48,005 nt of DNA, from positions 1 through 48,005 of the forward strand of contig NZ_CACRUY010000044.1 of assembly GCF_902652685.1 (NCBI RefSeq). The letters run 5' to 3'. The stretch is from Mycobacterium sp. Marseille-P9652. Lineage in GTDB: Bacteria; Actinomycetota; Actinomycetes; Mycobacteriales; Mycobacteriaceae. The notes beneath the pieces were generated by a model, which had not been told where the DNA came from, ran no database searches, and worked only from the letters and a program-made list of their open reading frames with translations. Shown here in pieces: positions 25,461-36,620 of the stretch. Numbering within the stretch: the stretch's first letter is position 1; the number at the start of each line of letters is the position of its first letter. The position numbers were made by a program, and so were the translations under genes.

Positions 25461-27382
25461 TGCCCGCGGTGAGTCTGTTGTCCCGAATCATCCTGCCGCG
25501 TCCGGGTGAGCCCCTGGACGTGCGCAAGCTCTACCTCGAGGAGTCGACCACCAACGCGCGGCGCGCGCACGCGACCAGCCGCACGTCCCTGCAGATCGGT
25601 GCCGAGTCCGAGGTGTCGTTCGCCACCTACTTCAACGCGTTCCCCGCCAGCTACTGGCGCCGCTGGTCGATCTGCCAGTCCGTGGTGCTGCGCGTCGAGG
25701 TGACGGGCGCCGGCCGCGTCGACGTCTACCGCACCAAGGCCACGGGCGCCCGCATCTTCGTCGAGGGCCGCCAGTTCGGCGGCGGCGGGGACCAGCCCTC
25801 GGACGAGGCCCAAGTCGTCGAGATCGAGGTCGCGCTCAAGCCGTTCGAGGACGGCGGCTGGATCTGGTTCGACATCACCACCGACACCAAGGTCACGCTG
25901 GTCAGCGGCGGGTGGTACGCCACCGAGGCCCCGCCGGTCAAGGCCAACATCGCGGTCGGCATCCCGACCTTCAACCGCCCTGCGGACTGCGCCAACGCGC
26001 TGGCCGAGCTCACCGCCGACCCGCTGGTCGACGAGGTCATCGGCGCGGTGATCGTGCCCGACCAGGGCGTCCGGAAGGTGCGCGACCATCCCGACTTCCC
26101 CGCCGCGGCGGCCCGCCTGGGCAATCGCCTGACCATCCACGACCAGCCCAACCTCGGCGGCTCGGGCGGTTACAGCCGGGTGATGTACGAGGCGCTGAAA
26201 AACACCGACTGCCAACAGATCCTGTTCATGGACGACGACATCCGCATCGAGCCGGACTCGATCCTGCGGGTGCTCGCGATGCACCGCTTCGCCAAGACGC
26301 CCATGCTCGTCGGCGGCCAGATGCTCAACCTGCAGGAGCCCTCGCACCTGCACATCATGGGCGAGGTCGTCAACCGGTCGAACTTCATGTGGACCGCCGC
26401 GCCGCACGCCGAATACGACCACGACTTCGCCGAATACCCGTTGAACGACAACAACTCTCGCAGCAAGCTGCTGCACCGGCGGATCGACGTCGACTACAAC
26501 GGCTGGTGGACGTGCATGATCCCCCGCCAGGTCGCCGAGGAGCTGGGACAGCCGCTGCCGCTGTTCATCAAGTGGGACGACGCCGACTACGGGCTGCGGG
26601 CGGCCGAGCACGGCTACCCGACCGTCACGCTGCCCGGCGCCGCGATCTGGCACATGGCATGGAGCGACAAGGACGACGCCATCGACTGGCAGGCCTACTT
26701 CCACCTGCGCAACCGGCTGGTGGTCGCGGCGATGCACTGGGACGGCGACGTCACCGGCCTGGTGCGCAGCCACCTCAAGGCGACGCTGAAACACCTTGCC
26801 TGCCTTGAGTATTCGACGGTGGCGATCCAGAACAAGGCGATCGACGACTTCCTGGCCGGCCCCGAGCACATCTTCTCGATCCTGGAATCCGCGCTGCCGG
26901 AGGTGCACCGGCTGCGCAAGGAATACCCGGACGCGGTCGTGCTGCCGGCGGCCAGCGAGCTGCCGCCGCCGCTGCAGCGGACCAAGGCGATGAAGCCGCC
27001 CGTGAATCCGATGTCCATCGGCTACCGGTTGGCCCGCGGCATCCTGCACAACATGACCAAGGCCGACCCCGAGGCGCACCGGCGGCCGGAGTACAACGTG
27101 GCGACTCAGGACGCGCGCTGGTTCCGGCTGTGCACGGTCGACGGCGTGACCGTGACGACCGCCGACGGGTGCGGGGTGGTGTACCGCCAGCGCGACCGGC
27201 GCAAGATGATGGCGCTGCTGCTCTCCTCGCTGCGCCGGCAGCGGCTGCTGGCCGCCCGGTTCGACGAGATGCGCAGGGTGTACCGCGAGGCGCTGCCCGT
27301 GCTGTCCAGCAAGCAGAAGTGGGAGGCGGTGCTCTTCTCCGCAGCCGACCCGCCCGCCGCCAAAGAGCCGAAACATGCCTGA
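25460..27382 (+). CDS. glfT2: Galactofuranosyltransferase GlfT2
   Basis: The polymerising galactofuranosyltransferase adds alternating beta-1,5 and beta-1,6 Galf to the arabinogalactan lipid intermediate. This 640-aa protein has an N-terminal beta-sandwich (1-160), a GT-A domain starting NIAVGIPTFNRPADC, the metal motif MDDDIR (Asp258-260), WWTCMIPR, and the catalytic-base region KWDDADYGLRAAEHG and IWHMAWSDKDD. A C-terminal helical domain follows. The ATG at 25460 overlaps the glf stop by one base. Confidence 0.97.
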
Positions 27383-27908
27383 CCCGGCGCCCCCGAGCGG
27401 CGAAGTGGCCGCGCTGGTCGCCGTTCAGGCCGCGGTGGCCGACCGTCCGGGCGTGCTGACCGTCGCGCGGGGGCTGTCGCACTTCGGCGAACACAGTGTG
27501 GGCTGGGTCGCCGTGGCGCTGCTCGGCGCGTTGCTGGTGCCTGCCCGGCGCCGGGAGTGGCTGGTCGCCGGGGCGGGGCCGCCCGCGGCGCACGCGGCCG
27601 CCGTGCTGGTCAAGCGGGTGGTGCGACGCGAGCGTCCGCATCATCCGGCCGTCGCGGTGAACGTCGGCACCCCGAGCCGGCTGAGCTTCCCGTCGGCGCA
27701 CGCCACGTCGACCACCGCCGCGGCGATCCTGTTCGGTCGGGCCGCCGGGCTGCCGCCGGGAATGTGCGCCGCGGTCCTCGTCCCGCCCATGGCGGTGTCG
27801 CGGATGGTGCTGGGCGTGCACTATCCCAGCGACGTGGCCGTCGGCGTCGCCCTCGGCGCCGCCGTAGCCGGGGTCGCGGGTCGCTTCGAAAGGGGTTGCG
27901 CCGGATGA
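27375..27908 (+). CDS. PAP2-family phosphatase, probable decaprenylphosphoryl-5-phosphoribose phosphatase (Rv3807c-like)
   Basis: A 177-aa membrane phosphatase with the three PAP2 motifs KRVVRRERP, PSAHA and SRMVLGVHYPSD. Overlapping glfT2 by 8 bases and ubiA by 4, it is placed to remove the 5-phosphate from decaprenylphosphoryl-5-phosphoribose, the UbiA product, on the way to the arabinose donor DPA. That assignment follows the M. tuberculosis pathway and gene order. Several hydrophobic segments are present. Confidence 0.9.
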   Translation: MPDPAPPSGEVAALVAVQAAVADRPGVLTVARGLSHFGEHSVGWVAVALLGALLVPARRREWLVAGAGPPAAHAAAVLVKRVVRRERPHHPAVAVNVGTPSRLSFPSAHATSTTAAAILFGRAAGLPPGMCAAVLVPPMAVSRMVLGVHYPSDVAVGVALGAAVAGVAGRFERGCAG

Positions 27909-28813
27909 GTGAGGACGTCGTCGTCGGGCCGCCGTCCAACCTGATCGTCGGGGTGGTCAAGGCGATCCGCCCACGGCAATGGGTGAAGAACGTGCTCGTG
28001 CTGGCCGCGCCGCTCAGCGCCGCCGGCCGCGGATACCACTACGACTTCGGCCCCCTGGCGATGCAGGTGTCGTTGGCCTTCGTGGTGTTCAGCCTGGCGG
28101 CCTCCGCGGTGTACCTGGTCAACGACGTCCGCGACGTCGAGGCGGACCGCGAGCACCCCACTAAGCGGTTCCGCCCGATCGCCGCCGGCGTGGTCCCCGA
28201 ATGGCTGGCCTACACCCTCGCCGTCGTCCTGGGGGTGGCGTCCCTGGCGGTCTCGTGGTGGTTGACGCCGGACCTCGCGGTGGTGATGGCCGTCTACATC
28301 GCCATGCAGCTGGGCTACTGCTTCGGGCTCAAGCATCAGGCGGTGATGGACATCTGCATCGTGTCCTCGGCGTATCTTCTGCGGGCCATCGCCGGTGGCG
28401 CGGCGACCGCCACCCATCTGTCGCAGTGGTTCCTGCTGATGGCGGCGTTCGCGTCGCTGTTCATGGTGGCGGGCAAGCGGTACGCCGAGCTGCAATTGGC
28501 CGAGCGCACCGGCGCGGCGATCCGCAAGTCGCTGGAGAGCTACACCAGCACCTATCTGCGATTCGTCTGGACGATGTCGGCCACCGCGGTGGTGCTGTGC
28601 TACGGACTGTGGGCGTTCGAGCGCGAACACGGCGAGGCGGGCTGGTTCGTGGTGTCCATGGTGCCGTTCACCATCGCGATCCTGCGCTACGCGGTCGACG
28701 TCGACGGCGGGCTGGCCGGGGAGCCCGAGGACATCGCACTGCGCGACCGGGTCCTGCAGCTGCTGGCGCTGGCCTGGATCGCGACCGTGGGAGCCGCCGT
28801 TGCCTTCGGCTAG
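27905..28813 (+). CDS. ubiA: Decaprenyl-phosphate phosphoribosyltransferase (DPPR synthase)
   Basis: It couples phosphoribosyl pyrophosphate to decaprenyl phosphate, the first step toward the arabinose donor DPA; changes in this enzyme are known in ethambutol resistance. The 302-aa polytopic UbiA-fold protein has the first Asp motif NDVRDVEAD and the second in the YAVDVDGGLAGEPED segment, plus PRQWVKNVLV near the N-terminus. Length equals M. tuberculosis Rv3806c. ATGA overlap with the phosphatase gene. Confidence 0.96.
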   Translation: MSEDVVVGPPSNLIVGVVKAIRPRQWVKNVLVLAAPLSAAGRGYHYDFGPLAMQVSLAFVVFSLAASAVYLVNDVRDVEADREHPTKRFRPIAAGVVPEWLAYTLAVVLGVASLAVSWWLTPDLAVVMAVYIAMQLGYCFGLKHQAVMDICIVSSAYLLRAIAGGAATATHLSQWFLLMAAFASLFMVAGKRYAELQLAERTGAAIRKSLESYTSTYLRFVWTMSATAVVLCYGLWAFEREHGEAGWFVVSMVPFTIAILRYAVDVDGGLAGEPEDIALRDRVLQLLALAWIATVGAAVAFG

Positions 28814-28901
28814 CGCCGACCTGAAGGCCCCGTGGGTCGGGGGGCCGCGGCGTCGGCCGGTGGTCAGGCGAGTGGTACGGCCCCTGTTCCCGTACGCCAC
28901 C

Positions 28902-30770
28902 ATGGTGCGCATCAGCCTGTGGATCAGCGTGGCGGTGGTCTGCGCGCTGTTCGCGTGGGGCGCCTGGCAGCGGCGGTGGATCGCCGACGACGGGCTGATC
29001 GTGCTGCGCACCGTGCGCAACCTGCTGGCCGGCAACGGCCCGGTGTTCAACCAGGGCGAACGGGTGGAGGCCAACACCTCCACCGCGTGGACGTACCTGA
29101 TGTACGCCGGGAGCTGGGTGGGCGGGTCCATGCGCATGGAGTACGTGGCGCTGACGCTGGCCCTCACCCTTTCGGTGGTCGGCGTCGCGCTGCTCATGCT
29201 GGGCACCGGCCGGCTGTTCGCGCCCAGCCTGCGGGGCCGCCGGGCGGTCATGCTGCCCGCCGGCGCGCTCGTCTACATCGCGCTGCCGCCGGCTCGGGAT
29301 TTCGCCACCTCGGGGCTGGAGAGCGGGCTGACGCTGGCGTATCTGGGGCTGCTCTGGTGGATGATGGTGTGCTGGTCGCAGCCGCTGCGGGGCCGCGCCG
29401 ACAGCCGCGTGTTCGTCGGGGCGCTGGCGTTCGTCGCCGGTTTCAGCGTCCTCGTCCGACCCGAACTGGCCCTGATGGGCGGCCTCGCGCTGATCATGAT
29501 GTTGGTCGCGGCGCGCACCTGGCGGCGGCGCCTGCTCGTCGTGGTGGCCGGGGGGCTGCTGCCGGTCTCCTACCAGATCTTCCGTATGGGCTACTACGGC
29601 CTGCTGGTGCCCGGCACGGCGCTGGCCAAGGACGCCGCGGGCGACAAGTGGTCGCAGGGCATGACCTATCTCGCCAACTTCGACGCGCCGTATGCGGTGT
29701 GGGTGCCGCTCGTGCTGCTCGTGCCGCTGGGGGTGCTCGTGACCGCCGCGCGGCGCCGGCCGTCGTTCCTGCGGCCCCTCGCGGCGCCGGACTACGGGCG
29801 GGCGGCCCGGGCCGTGCAGAGCCCGCCGGCCGTGGTGGCGTTCGTCCTCGTCAGCGGGCTGTTGCAGGGGCTGTACTGGATCCGCCAGGGCGGCGACTTC
29901 ATGCACGGTCGGGTGTTGCTGGCGCCGCTGTTCTGTCTGCTGGCCCCCGTGGCCGTCATCCCGGTGCTGATCCCCGACGGCAAGGACTACTCCCGCGAGA
30001 CGGGGTACTGGGTGGCCGGGGCAGCGGGGGTGCTGTGGCTGGCGGTCGCCGGCTGGTCGCTGTGGGCGGCCAACTCCCCCGGGATGGGTGACGACGCCAC
30101 CCACGTCAGCTACTCCGGCATCGTCGACGAGCGCCGCTTCTACGCGCAGGCAACCGGCCACGCGCACCCCCTGACGGCCACCGACTACCTCGACTACCCG
30201 CGGATGGCGGCGATCATCACCGCGATCGACAACACCCCGGACGGGGCGTTGCTGCTGCCGTCGGGCAACTACACGCAGTGGGACCTGGTGCCGATGTTGC
30301 CGCCGGCCCCGGGTAGCCCGCCCCAAAAGCCGCAACACACAGTGTTTTTCACCAATCTCGGCATGGTCGGCATGAACGTTGGGCTCGACGTCCGCGTGAT
30401 CGACCAGATCGGTCTGGCCAATCCGCTGGCCCAGCACACGGAGAGGCTGAAGCACGGCCGCATCGGCCACGACAAGAACCTCTTCCCGGACTGGGTGATC
30501 GCGGACGGCCCATGGGTGAAGCTGCCGCCGGGCATTCCGGGCTACCTGGACGCGAACTGGGTGGCGCAGGCGGTCGTGGCGCTGCAATGCCCCGAGACCA
30601 AGGCGGTGCTGAGTTCGGTGCGGGCCCCGATGACCCCGCACCGATTCCTGTCCAACCTGGTGAACGCCTATTCGTTCACCAAGTACCGAATCGACCGCGT
30701 GCCGCTCTACGAGCTCGCCAGGTGCGGGCTCCCGGTGCCCGAGACGATCCCGCCGCCGCCCCGCGAATGA
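28902..30770 (+). CDS. aftB: Arabinofuranosyltransferase AftB
   Basis: A GT-C glycosyltransferase that adds terminal beta-1,2 arabinofuranose to arabinan. It has 622 aa with about ten TM helices and the N-terminal acidic motif WIADDGLIVLRTVRNLLAG, FNQGERVEANTSTAWTYL, then a C-terminal soluble domain (about 400-620). The ATG at 28902 is chosen because MVRISLWIS begins the first TM helix; an in-frame TTG at 28800 would add 34 Arg/Pro-rich residues and overlap ubiA. Follows ubiA by 88 bases. Confidence 0.94.
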   Translation: MVRISLWISVAVVCALFAWGAWQRRWIADDGLIVLRTVRNLLAGNGPVFNQGERVEANTSTAWTYLMYAGSWVGGSMRMEYVALTLALTLSVVGVALLMLGTGRLFAPSLRGRRAVMLPAGALVYIALPPARDFATSGLESGLTLAYLGLLWWMMVCWSQPLRGRADSRVFVGALAFVAGFSVLVRPELALMGGLALIMMLVAARTWRRRLLVVVAGGLLPVSYQIFRMGYYGLLVPGTALAKDAAGDKWSQGMTYLANFDAPYAVWVPLVLLVPLGVLVTAARRRPSFLRPLAAPDYGRAARAVQSPPAVVAFVLVSGLLQGLYWIRQGGDFMHGRVLLAPLFCLLAPVAVIPVLIPDGKDYSRETGYWVAGAAGVLWLAVAGWSLWAANSPGMGDDATHVSYSGIVDERRFYAQATGHAHPLTATDYLDYPRMAAIITAIDNTPDGALLLPSGNYTQWDLVPMLPPAPGSPPQKPQHTVFFTNLGMVGMNVGLDVRVIDQIGLANPLAQHTERLKHGRIGHDKNLFPDWVIADGPWVKLPPGIPGYLDANWVAQAVVALQCPETKAVLSSVRAPMTPHRFLSNLVNAYSFTKYRIDRVPLYELARCGLPVPETIPPPPRE

Positions 30771-32164
<1,394 letters not shown>

Positions 32165-32176
32165 CTCGTATCAAAC

Positions 32177-32216
32177 GACTGACGGCGGCGATCCACCCGG
32201 ATCGCCGCCGTCAGTC
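32177..32216 (+). terminator. Strong hairpin terminator of fbpA
   Basis: A perfect 18-bp stem, GACTGACGGCGGCGATCC (32177-32194) with 32199-32216, closes a 4-base ACCC loop and is followed by TGTTTGG. This is one of the clearest intrinsic-terminator shapes in the window. It separates fbpA from fbpD. Confidence 0.85.
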
Positions 32217-32319
32217 TGTTTGGCCATGTGGCGGTGTGGTCTATTTCACTACCCTGCGAACCGGGTTCGATCCGGGCCTGGCTAGTGTGCTCACAGCGAC
32301 TAGACGATGGAGGGTGGAC

Positions 32320-33228
32320 ATGAGGGTCGTGCGGGGTGTGTCGGCGCTGGTGCGGATATTCGGCGTGGCCGCGTTGTCGGTCGCGCTGGCGGCACTGACC
32401 GTGACGGTGGGGGCCGTCGGCAAGGCCAGAGCGGCGGGCTACGAGACCCTGATGGTCCCGTCGGGCGCCATGGGCCGCGACATCCCGGTCGCCTTCATGG
32501 CCGGTGGCCCGCACGCGGTGTACCTGCTCGACCCCTTCGACGCCGCTCCCGACGTCAGCAACTGGGTGACCGCCGGCAACGCGATGAACACCCTGGCCGG
32601 TAAGGGCATCTCGGTGGTGGCGCCCGCCGGCGGCGCGTACAGCATGTACACCAACTGGGAGCAGGACGGCTCCAAGCAGTGGGACACTTTCCTGTCCAAC
32701 GAGCTGCCCAGCTGGCTGGCCGCCAACAAGGGCCTGGCCCCCGGCGGGCACGCCGCCGTGGGCGCCGGGCAGGGCGGCTACGGCGCGATGGCGCTCGCGG
32801 CCTTCCACCCCGACCGGTTCGGCTACGCCGGCTCGCTGTCCGGCTTCCTGTACCCGTCGGAGACGACGGTCAACGGCGCGATCCTGGCCGGTCTGCAGCA
32901 GTTCGGCGGCGTCGACGGCAACGGCATGTGGGGAGCCCCGCAGCTGGGCCGGTGGAAGTGGCACGACCCGTGGGTGCACGCGTCGCTGCTGGCGCAGAAC
33001 AACACGCGCGTGTGGGTGTGGTCGGCCAAGGGCGGGGCCAGTGACCCCGCGGCTGTGCTGGGCGTGCCGGACCAGGTGACGGGGACGGGCATGTCCTTCT
33101 ATCAGCAGTACCGCAGCGTCGGCGGGCACAACGGCCACTTCGACTTCCCGGGCGGCGACAACGGGTGGGGCCCGTGGTCGGGTCAGCTGGGTGCCATGTC
33201 GGGTGACATCGTCGGCGCGATCCGCTAG
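32320..33228 (+). CDS. fbpD: MPT51 / FbpD, non-catalytic antigen 85 paralogue
   Basis: A 302-aa secreted protein of the Ag85 fold, with signal peptide SALVRIFGVAALSVALAALT cleaved near ARA/AGYE. The active-site elbow reads GAGQGGYGA where Ag85A has GLSMAGSSA, so the nucleophile Ser is replaced and mycolyl transfer is not expected; a carbohydrate or matrix-binding role is reported for MPT51. The GGHNGHFDF His is kept. ATG at 32320 with GGAGGGTGG upstream; the open frame extends further but the signal peptide fixes the start. Confidence 0.95.
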   Translation: MRVVRGVSALVRIFGVAALSVALAALTVTVGAVGKARAAGYETLMVPSGAMGRDIPVAFMAGGPHAVYLLDPFDAAPDVSNWVTAGNAMNTLAGKGISVVAPAGGAYSMYTNWEQDGSKQWDTFLSNELPSWLAANKGLAPGGHAAVGAGQGGYGAMALAAFHPDRFGYAGSLSGFLYPSETTVNGAILAGLQQFGGVDGNGMWGAPQLGRWKWHDPWVHASLLAQNNTRVWVWSAKGGASDPAAVLGVPDQVTGTGMSFYQQYRSVGGHNGHFDFPGGDNGWGPWSGQLGAMSGDIVGAIR

Positions 33229-33251
33229 CCGGGCGCGCGTCGGACGGTTGC

Positions 33252-33274
33252 CGCCGCGGTCGTGATCCGCGGCG
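33252..33274. terminator. GC hairpin after fbpD
   Basis: CGCCGCGG (33252-33259) pairs with CCGCGGCG (33267-33274), loop 7, 24 bases after the fbpD stop. No T-run. The rest of the 33229-33412 gap should carry the promoter of the Rv3802c-like gene. Confidence 0.45.
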
Positions 33275-33412
33275 CTCGGCGATTGCCGCCTGGCCGCTGT
33301 GCGCCCGCGCGCGCGGACGGCACCCTCCGGCAAGCCGGTACCGTGTAGAGCGTGCAGCAGAGCGCGCAACGGCCGCCTCGCTGCGACCCACCGACGCTGC
33401 CAGCAGGAGAAC

Positions 33413-34423
33413 ATGGCCACCAACGCACGGCGTAAGCGCCACCGAACTCTCGCGTGGGTGGCCGCCCTGACCGTGGCCGCCGTGGTGATGCTGGTCATCT
33501 GGGCCGCGGTCGTCCTGCTGCGCAGCAAGGAGACACCGCCGAGCGCGGTGCCGCCGGGCGTGCTGCCGCCGTCGTCGACGACGACCCATCCGCACAAGCC
33601 GCGCCCGGCGTCGCAGGACGCCTCCTGCCCGGACGTCTACCTGGTCAACGTCCCAGGGACGTGGGAGTCGTCGCCGCAGGACGATCCCGTCAACCCCGGG
33701 CAGTTCCCGAACGCGCTGCTGCACAAGGTGACCGCGCAGCTGGCAGGCGAGTTCCCGTCGTCGCGCCTGCAGACGTACACCACCCCCTACACGGCGCAGT
33801 TCCACAACCCGCTCAGCGGCGACCCGCAGATGTCGTACAACGAGAGCCGGACCGAGGGCACCCGTGCGACCACCCAGGCGATCACCGACATGAACGCCAA
33901 GTGCCCGCTGACCAGCTACGTGCTGATGGGGTTCTCGCAGGGCGCGGTGATCATGGGCGACATCGCCAGCGACATCGGCAACGGGCGCGGACCCGTCGAC
34001 GACGACCTGGTGCTCGGTGTGACATTGATCGCCGACGGCCGCCGGCAGGAGGGTGTGGGCGACGACGTCGGACCCAACCCGCCGGGGCAGGGCGCCGAGG
34101 TCACGTTGCACGAGGTGCCCGTGCTGTCCGGGCTCGGCCTGACGATGACGGGCGCGCGGCCGGGCGGCTTCGGCGCCCTCAACGGCAAGACCAACGAGAT
34201 CTGCGCGCCGGGTGACCTGATCTGCGCCGCACCGCAGGAGGCGTTCAGCATCGCCAACCTGCCCGCCACCCTGAACACGCTGGCCGGCGGGGCGGGGCAG
34301 CCGGTCCACGCGCTCTACGGCACCACCCAGTGCTGGAGCCTGGACGGTGCTCCGGCGACCGACTGGACGCTCAACTGGGCGCACGGACTCATCGCGAACG
34401 CGCCTCACCCCAAACACGGATGA
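33413..34423 (+). CDS. Cutinase-like phospholipase/thioesterase (Rv3802c-like)
   Basis: An essential-type envelope lipase with phospholipase A and thioesterase activity in M. tuberculosis. The 336-aa protein has one N-terminal TM/signal segment ([20 protein letters not shown]) followed by a Pro-rich linker and the alpha/beta hydrolase. The nucleophile is Ser175 in [12 protein letters not shown]. Disulfide cysteines are in [10 protein letters not shown] and [11 protein letters not shown]. Length equals Rv3802c. ATG at 33413 with AGGAGA upstream. Gene order with fadD32-pks13 links it to mycolate metabolism. Confidence 0.95.
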   Translation: MATNARRKRHRTLAWVAALTVAAVVMLVIWAAVVLLRSKETPPSAVPPGVLPPSSTTTHPHKPRPASQDASCPDVYLVNVPGTWESSPQDDPVNPGQFPNALLHKVTAQLAGEFPSSRLQTYTTPYTAQFHNPLSGDPQMSYNESRTEGTRATTQAITDMNAKCPLTSYVLMGFSQGAVIMGDIASDIGNGRGPVDDDLVLGVTLIADGRRQEGVGDDVGPNPPGQGAEVTLHEVPVLSGLGLTMTGARPGGFGALNGKTNEICAPGDLICAAPQEAFSIANLPATLNTLAGGAGQPVHALYGTTQCWSLDGAPATDWTLNWAHGLIANAPHPKHG

Positions 34424-34442
34424 CATACCAATAGCTATCGGC

Positions 34443-34472
34443 TCACAAGGCGGTATCGGCGGTACCTTGTGA
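34443..34472 (+). terminator. Hairpin terminator after the lipase gene
   Basis: TCACAAGG (34443-34450) pairs with CCTTGTGA (34465-34472), loop of 14 bases, followed by TTTGG. It lies 19 bases past the stop and should end transcription before fadD32. Confidence 0.55.
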
Positions 34473-34496
34473 TTTGGTGTGCCGCGGGCGGCCCCG

Positions 34497-34525
34497 TAAC
34501 ATTAAGAAGAATTTAAGAAAGACGC
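34497..34525 (+). promoter_or_regulatory. AT-rich promoter-like patch before fadD32
   Basis: About 30 bases unusually rich in A and T (around TAACATTAAGAAG and TTTAAGAAAG), with TTAAGAA twice 11 bases apart. In this GC background it is a likely promoter or protein-binding site for the fadD32-pks13-accD4 operon. Confidence 0.4.
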
Positions 34526-34611
34526 GACGTTTGTTGCGGCCCACACCGGGTAACGACCGGCGCCTCGCAGACCGGCGACGTGCGTAGGCTGGCCCGGGCG
34601 CGGGGAGAACG

Positions 34612-34682
34612 GTCGGCGCGGCCGACACGGAGAGGTAGACGGTCGGCGCAGCCGACGCAGATGTGAAGTCGGCATGGCCGAC
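34612..34682 (+). repeat. Three GTCGGC-N3-GCCGAC hairpins in the fadD32 leader
   Basis: Copies lie at 34612-34626 (loop GCG), 34642-34656 (loop GCA) and 34668-34682 (loop ATG). Spacing is 30 and 26 bases, and the first two copies sit in an imperfect 30-base tandem repeat. The arms are identical while the loops vary. They lie just before the fadD32 ribosome site (AGGAGA, 34698-34703). Confidence 0.85.
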
Positions 34683-34709
34683 CTGGCACCGTTGCGACAG
34701 GAGATCGGT

Positions 34710-36605
34710 ATGGCGTACCACAACCCATTCATCACGAATGGGAAGATCCGGTTCCCGGACAACCTCAACCTGGCCCGCCACGTCGAGCGGTGGGCGTCGG
34801 TGCGCGGGGACAGGCTGGTCTACCGATTCCTCGACTTCTCCACCGAGCGCGACGGCGTCGCGCGCGACCAGACCTGGCGGGAGTTCAGCCAGCGCAACCG
34901 CGCCGTGGCCGCCCGGCTCCAGCAGGTGACCCAGGAGGGCGACCGCGTCGCCCTCCTGTGCCCGCAGAACCTGGAATACCTCAACGCCTTCTTCGGCACC
35001 CTCTACGCCGGCCGGATCGCGGTGCCCCTGTTCGACCCGGCCGAGCCGGGCCACGTCGGGCGGCTGCACGCGGTGCTCGACGACTGCACGCCGTCGACGA
35101 TCCTGACCACCAGCGACTCCGCCGAGGGCGTCCGCAAGTTCTTCCGCAGCCGCCCCGCCAAGGACCGGCCGCGCGTCATCGCGGTCGACGCGGTGCCCGA
35201 CGAGGTCGCCACCACGTGGCAGCAACCGACGTCCAACCCGGAGACCATCGCCTACCTGCAGTACACGTCGGGCTCCACGCGGACGCCGACCGGGGTCAAG
35301 ATCACCCACCGGAACCTCCCCACCAACGTGGTGCAGGTGCTCGACTCCCTGTCCGTGAATGCGGGTGAGAACTCCCGCGGCGTGTCCTGGCTGCCGTTCT
35401 TCCACGACATGGGCCTGATCACGGTCCTGCTGTCGCCGGTGTTCGGCCATCACATGACGTTCATGACGCCGGCCGCATTCGTCCGCCGGCCCAGCCGCTG
35501 GATCCGCGCGATGGCGCGCACCTCCGACGACGACGGCGAGGTCTACTCGGCCGCACCGAACTTCGCGTTCGAGCACGCCGCCAACCGCGGCACGCCCAGG
35601 GACGGCGAGCCCCCGCTGGACCTGAGCAACGTCAAGGCGGTCCTCAACGGCAGCGAGCCGGTGTCCCCGGCGTCGATGCGCAAGTTCTACGAGGCGTTCG
35701 CGCCGTACGGGCTGCGGGAGTCGGCGATCAAGCCGTCCTACGGCCTCGCCGAGGCGACGCTGTTCGTCTCCACCACCCCGATGGACGAGGCCCCGCTCGT
35801 CATCCACGTAGACCGGGATGCGCTGAACGAGCAGCGGTTCGTCGAGGTCGGCAAGGACGACCCGAAGGCCGTCGCCCAGGTCTCGGCCGGGGTGGTCGGG
35901 GTCGACGAGTGGGCGGTGATCGTCGACGCCGACACGGCCACCGAGCTGCCCGACGGCCAGATCGGCGAGATCTGGCTGCACGGCAACAACATGGGCATCG
36001 GCTACTGGGACAAGGAACAGGAAACCCAGGAAACCTTCAAGAACATCCTCAAGTCGCGCACCAACCCGTCCCACGCCGAGGGCGCGGCCGACGACGCGAC
36101 ATGGGTCCGCACCGGCGACTACGGCACCTTCCACAAGGGCAACCTCTATATCACCGGCCGCATCAAGGACCTCGTCATCATCGACGGCCGCAACCACTAC
36201 CCGCAGGACCTCGAGTACTCGGCGCAGGAGGCCAACAAGGCCCTGCGCACCGGGTACGTCGCAGCATTCTCGGTGCCGGCCAACCAGCTGCCGCGGGAGG
36301 TGTTCGACAACCCGCACGCCGGGCTGAAGCACGACCCTGAGGACACCTCCGAGCAGCTGGTCATCGTCGCCGAGCGCGCCGCCGGCGCGCACAAGCTCGA
36401 CTACCAGCCGATCGCCGACGACATCCGGGCCGCCATCGCCGTGCGGCACGGCGTGACCGTCCGCGACCTGCTGCTGGTCCAGGCCGGGCTGATTCCGCGC
36501 ACGTCCAGCGGCAAGATCGGCCGCCGCGCCTGCCGCGCCGCCTACCTGGACGGCAGCCTGCGCAGCGGCATCGGCTCCCCGACCGTATTCGCCTCCGGCA
36601 ACTGA
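34710..36605 (+). CDS. fadD32: Long-chain fatty-acyl-AMP ligase FadD32
   Basis: It activates the meromycolic acid as an acyl-adenylate and loads it onto Pks13. The 631-aa protein has the ANL motifs [13 protein letters not shown] (P-loop), [22 protein letters not shown] and the hinge region [20 protein letters not shown], and ends with the catalytic Lys segment [11 protein letters not shown]. The ATG at 34710 (MAYHNPFI) is chosen because AGGAGA lies 6 bases upstream. An in-frame ATG at 34674 sits in the loop of the third leader hairpin and has no ribosome site. Confidence 0.96.
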   Translation: MAYHNPFITNGKIRFPDNLNLARHVERWASVRGDRLVYRFLDFSTERDGVARDQTWREFSQRNRAVAARLQQVTQEGDRVALLCPQNLEYLNAFFGTLYAGRIAVPLFDPAEPGHVGRLHAVLDDCTPSTILTTSDSAEGVRKFFRSRPAKDRPRVIAVDAVPDEVATTWQQPTSNPETIAYLQYTSGSTRTPTGVKITHRNLPTNVVQVLDSLSVNAGENSRGVSWLPFFHDMGLITVLLSPVFGHHMTFMTPAAFVRRPSRWIRAMARTSDDDGEVYSAAPNFAFEHAANRGTPRDGEPPLDLSNVKAVLNGSEPVSPASMRKFYEAFAPYGLRESAIKPSYGLAEATLFVSTTPMDEAPLVIHVDRDALNEQRFVEVGKDDPKAVAQVSAGVVGVDEWAVIVDADTATELPDGQIGEIWLHGNNMGIGYWDKEQETQETFKNILKSRTNPSHAEGAADDATWVRTGDYGTFHKGNLYITGRIKDLVIIDGRNHYPQDLEYSAQEANKALRTGYVAAFSVPANQLPREVFDNPHAGLKHDPEDTSEQLVIVAERAAGAHKLDYQPIADDIRAAIAVRHGVTVRDLLLVQAGLIPRTSSGKIGRRACRAAYLDGSLRSGIGSPTVFASGN

Positions 36606-36620
36606 CCCTTTTCGAGAACC

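Noticed and set aside
28800-28901. TTG start adding 34 residues to AftB
   Set aside because: The added residues are Arg/Pro-rich and the ATG at 28902 begins right before the first TM helix; kept as an alternative.
34674-34709. Upstream ATG for fadD32
   Set aside because: It lies in the loop of a hairpin repeat and lacks a ribosome site, while the ATG at 34710 has AGGAGA at good spacing.
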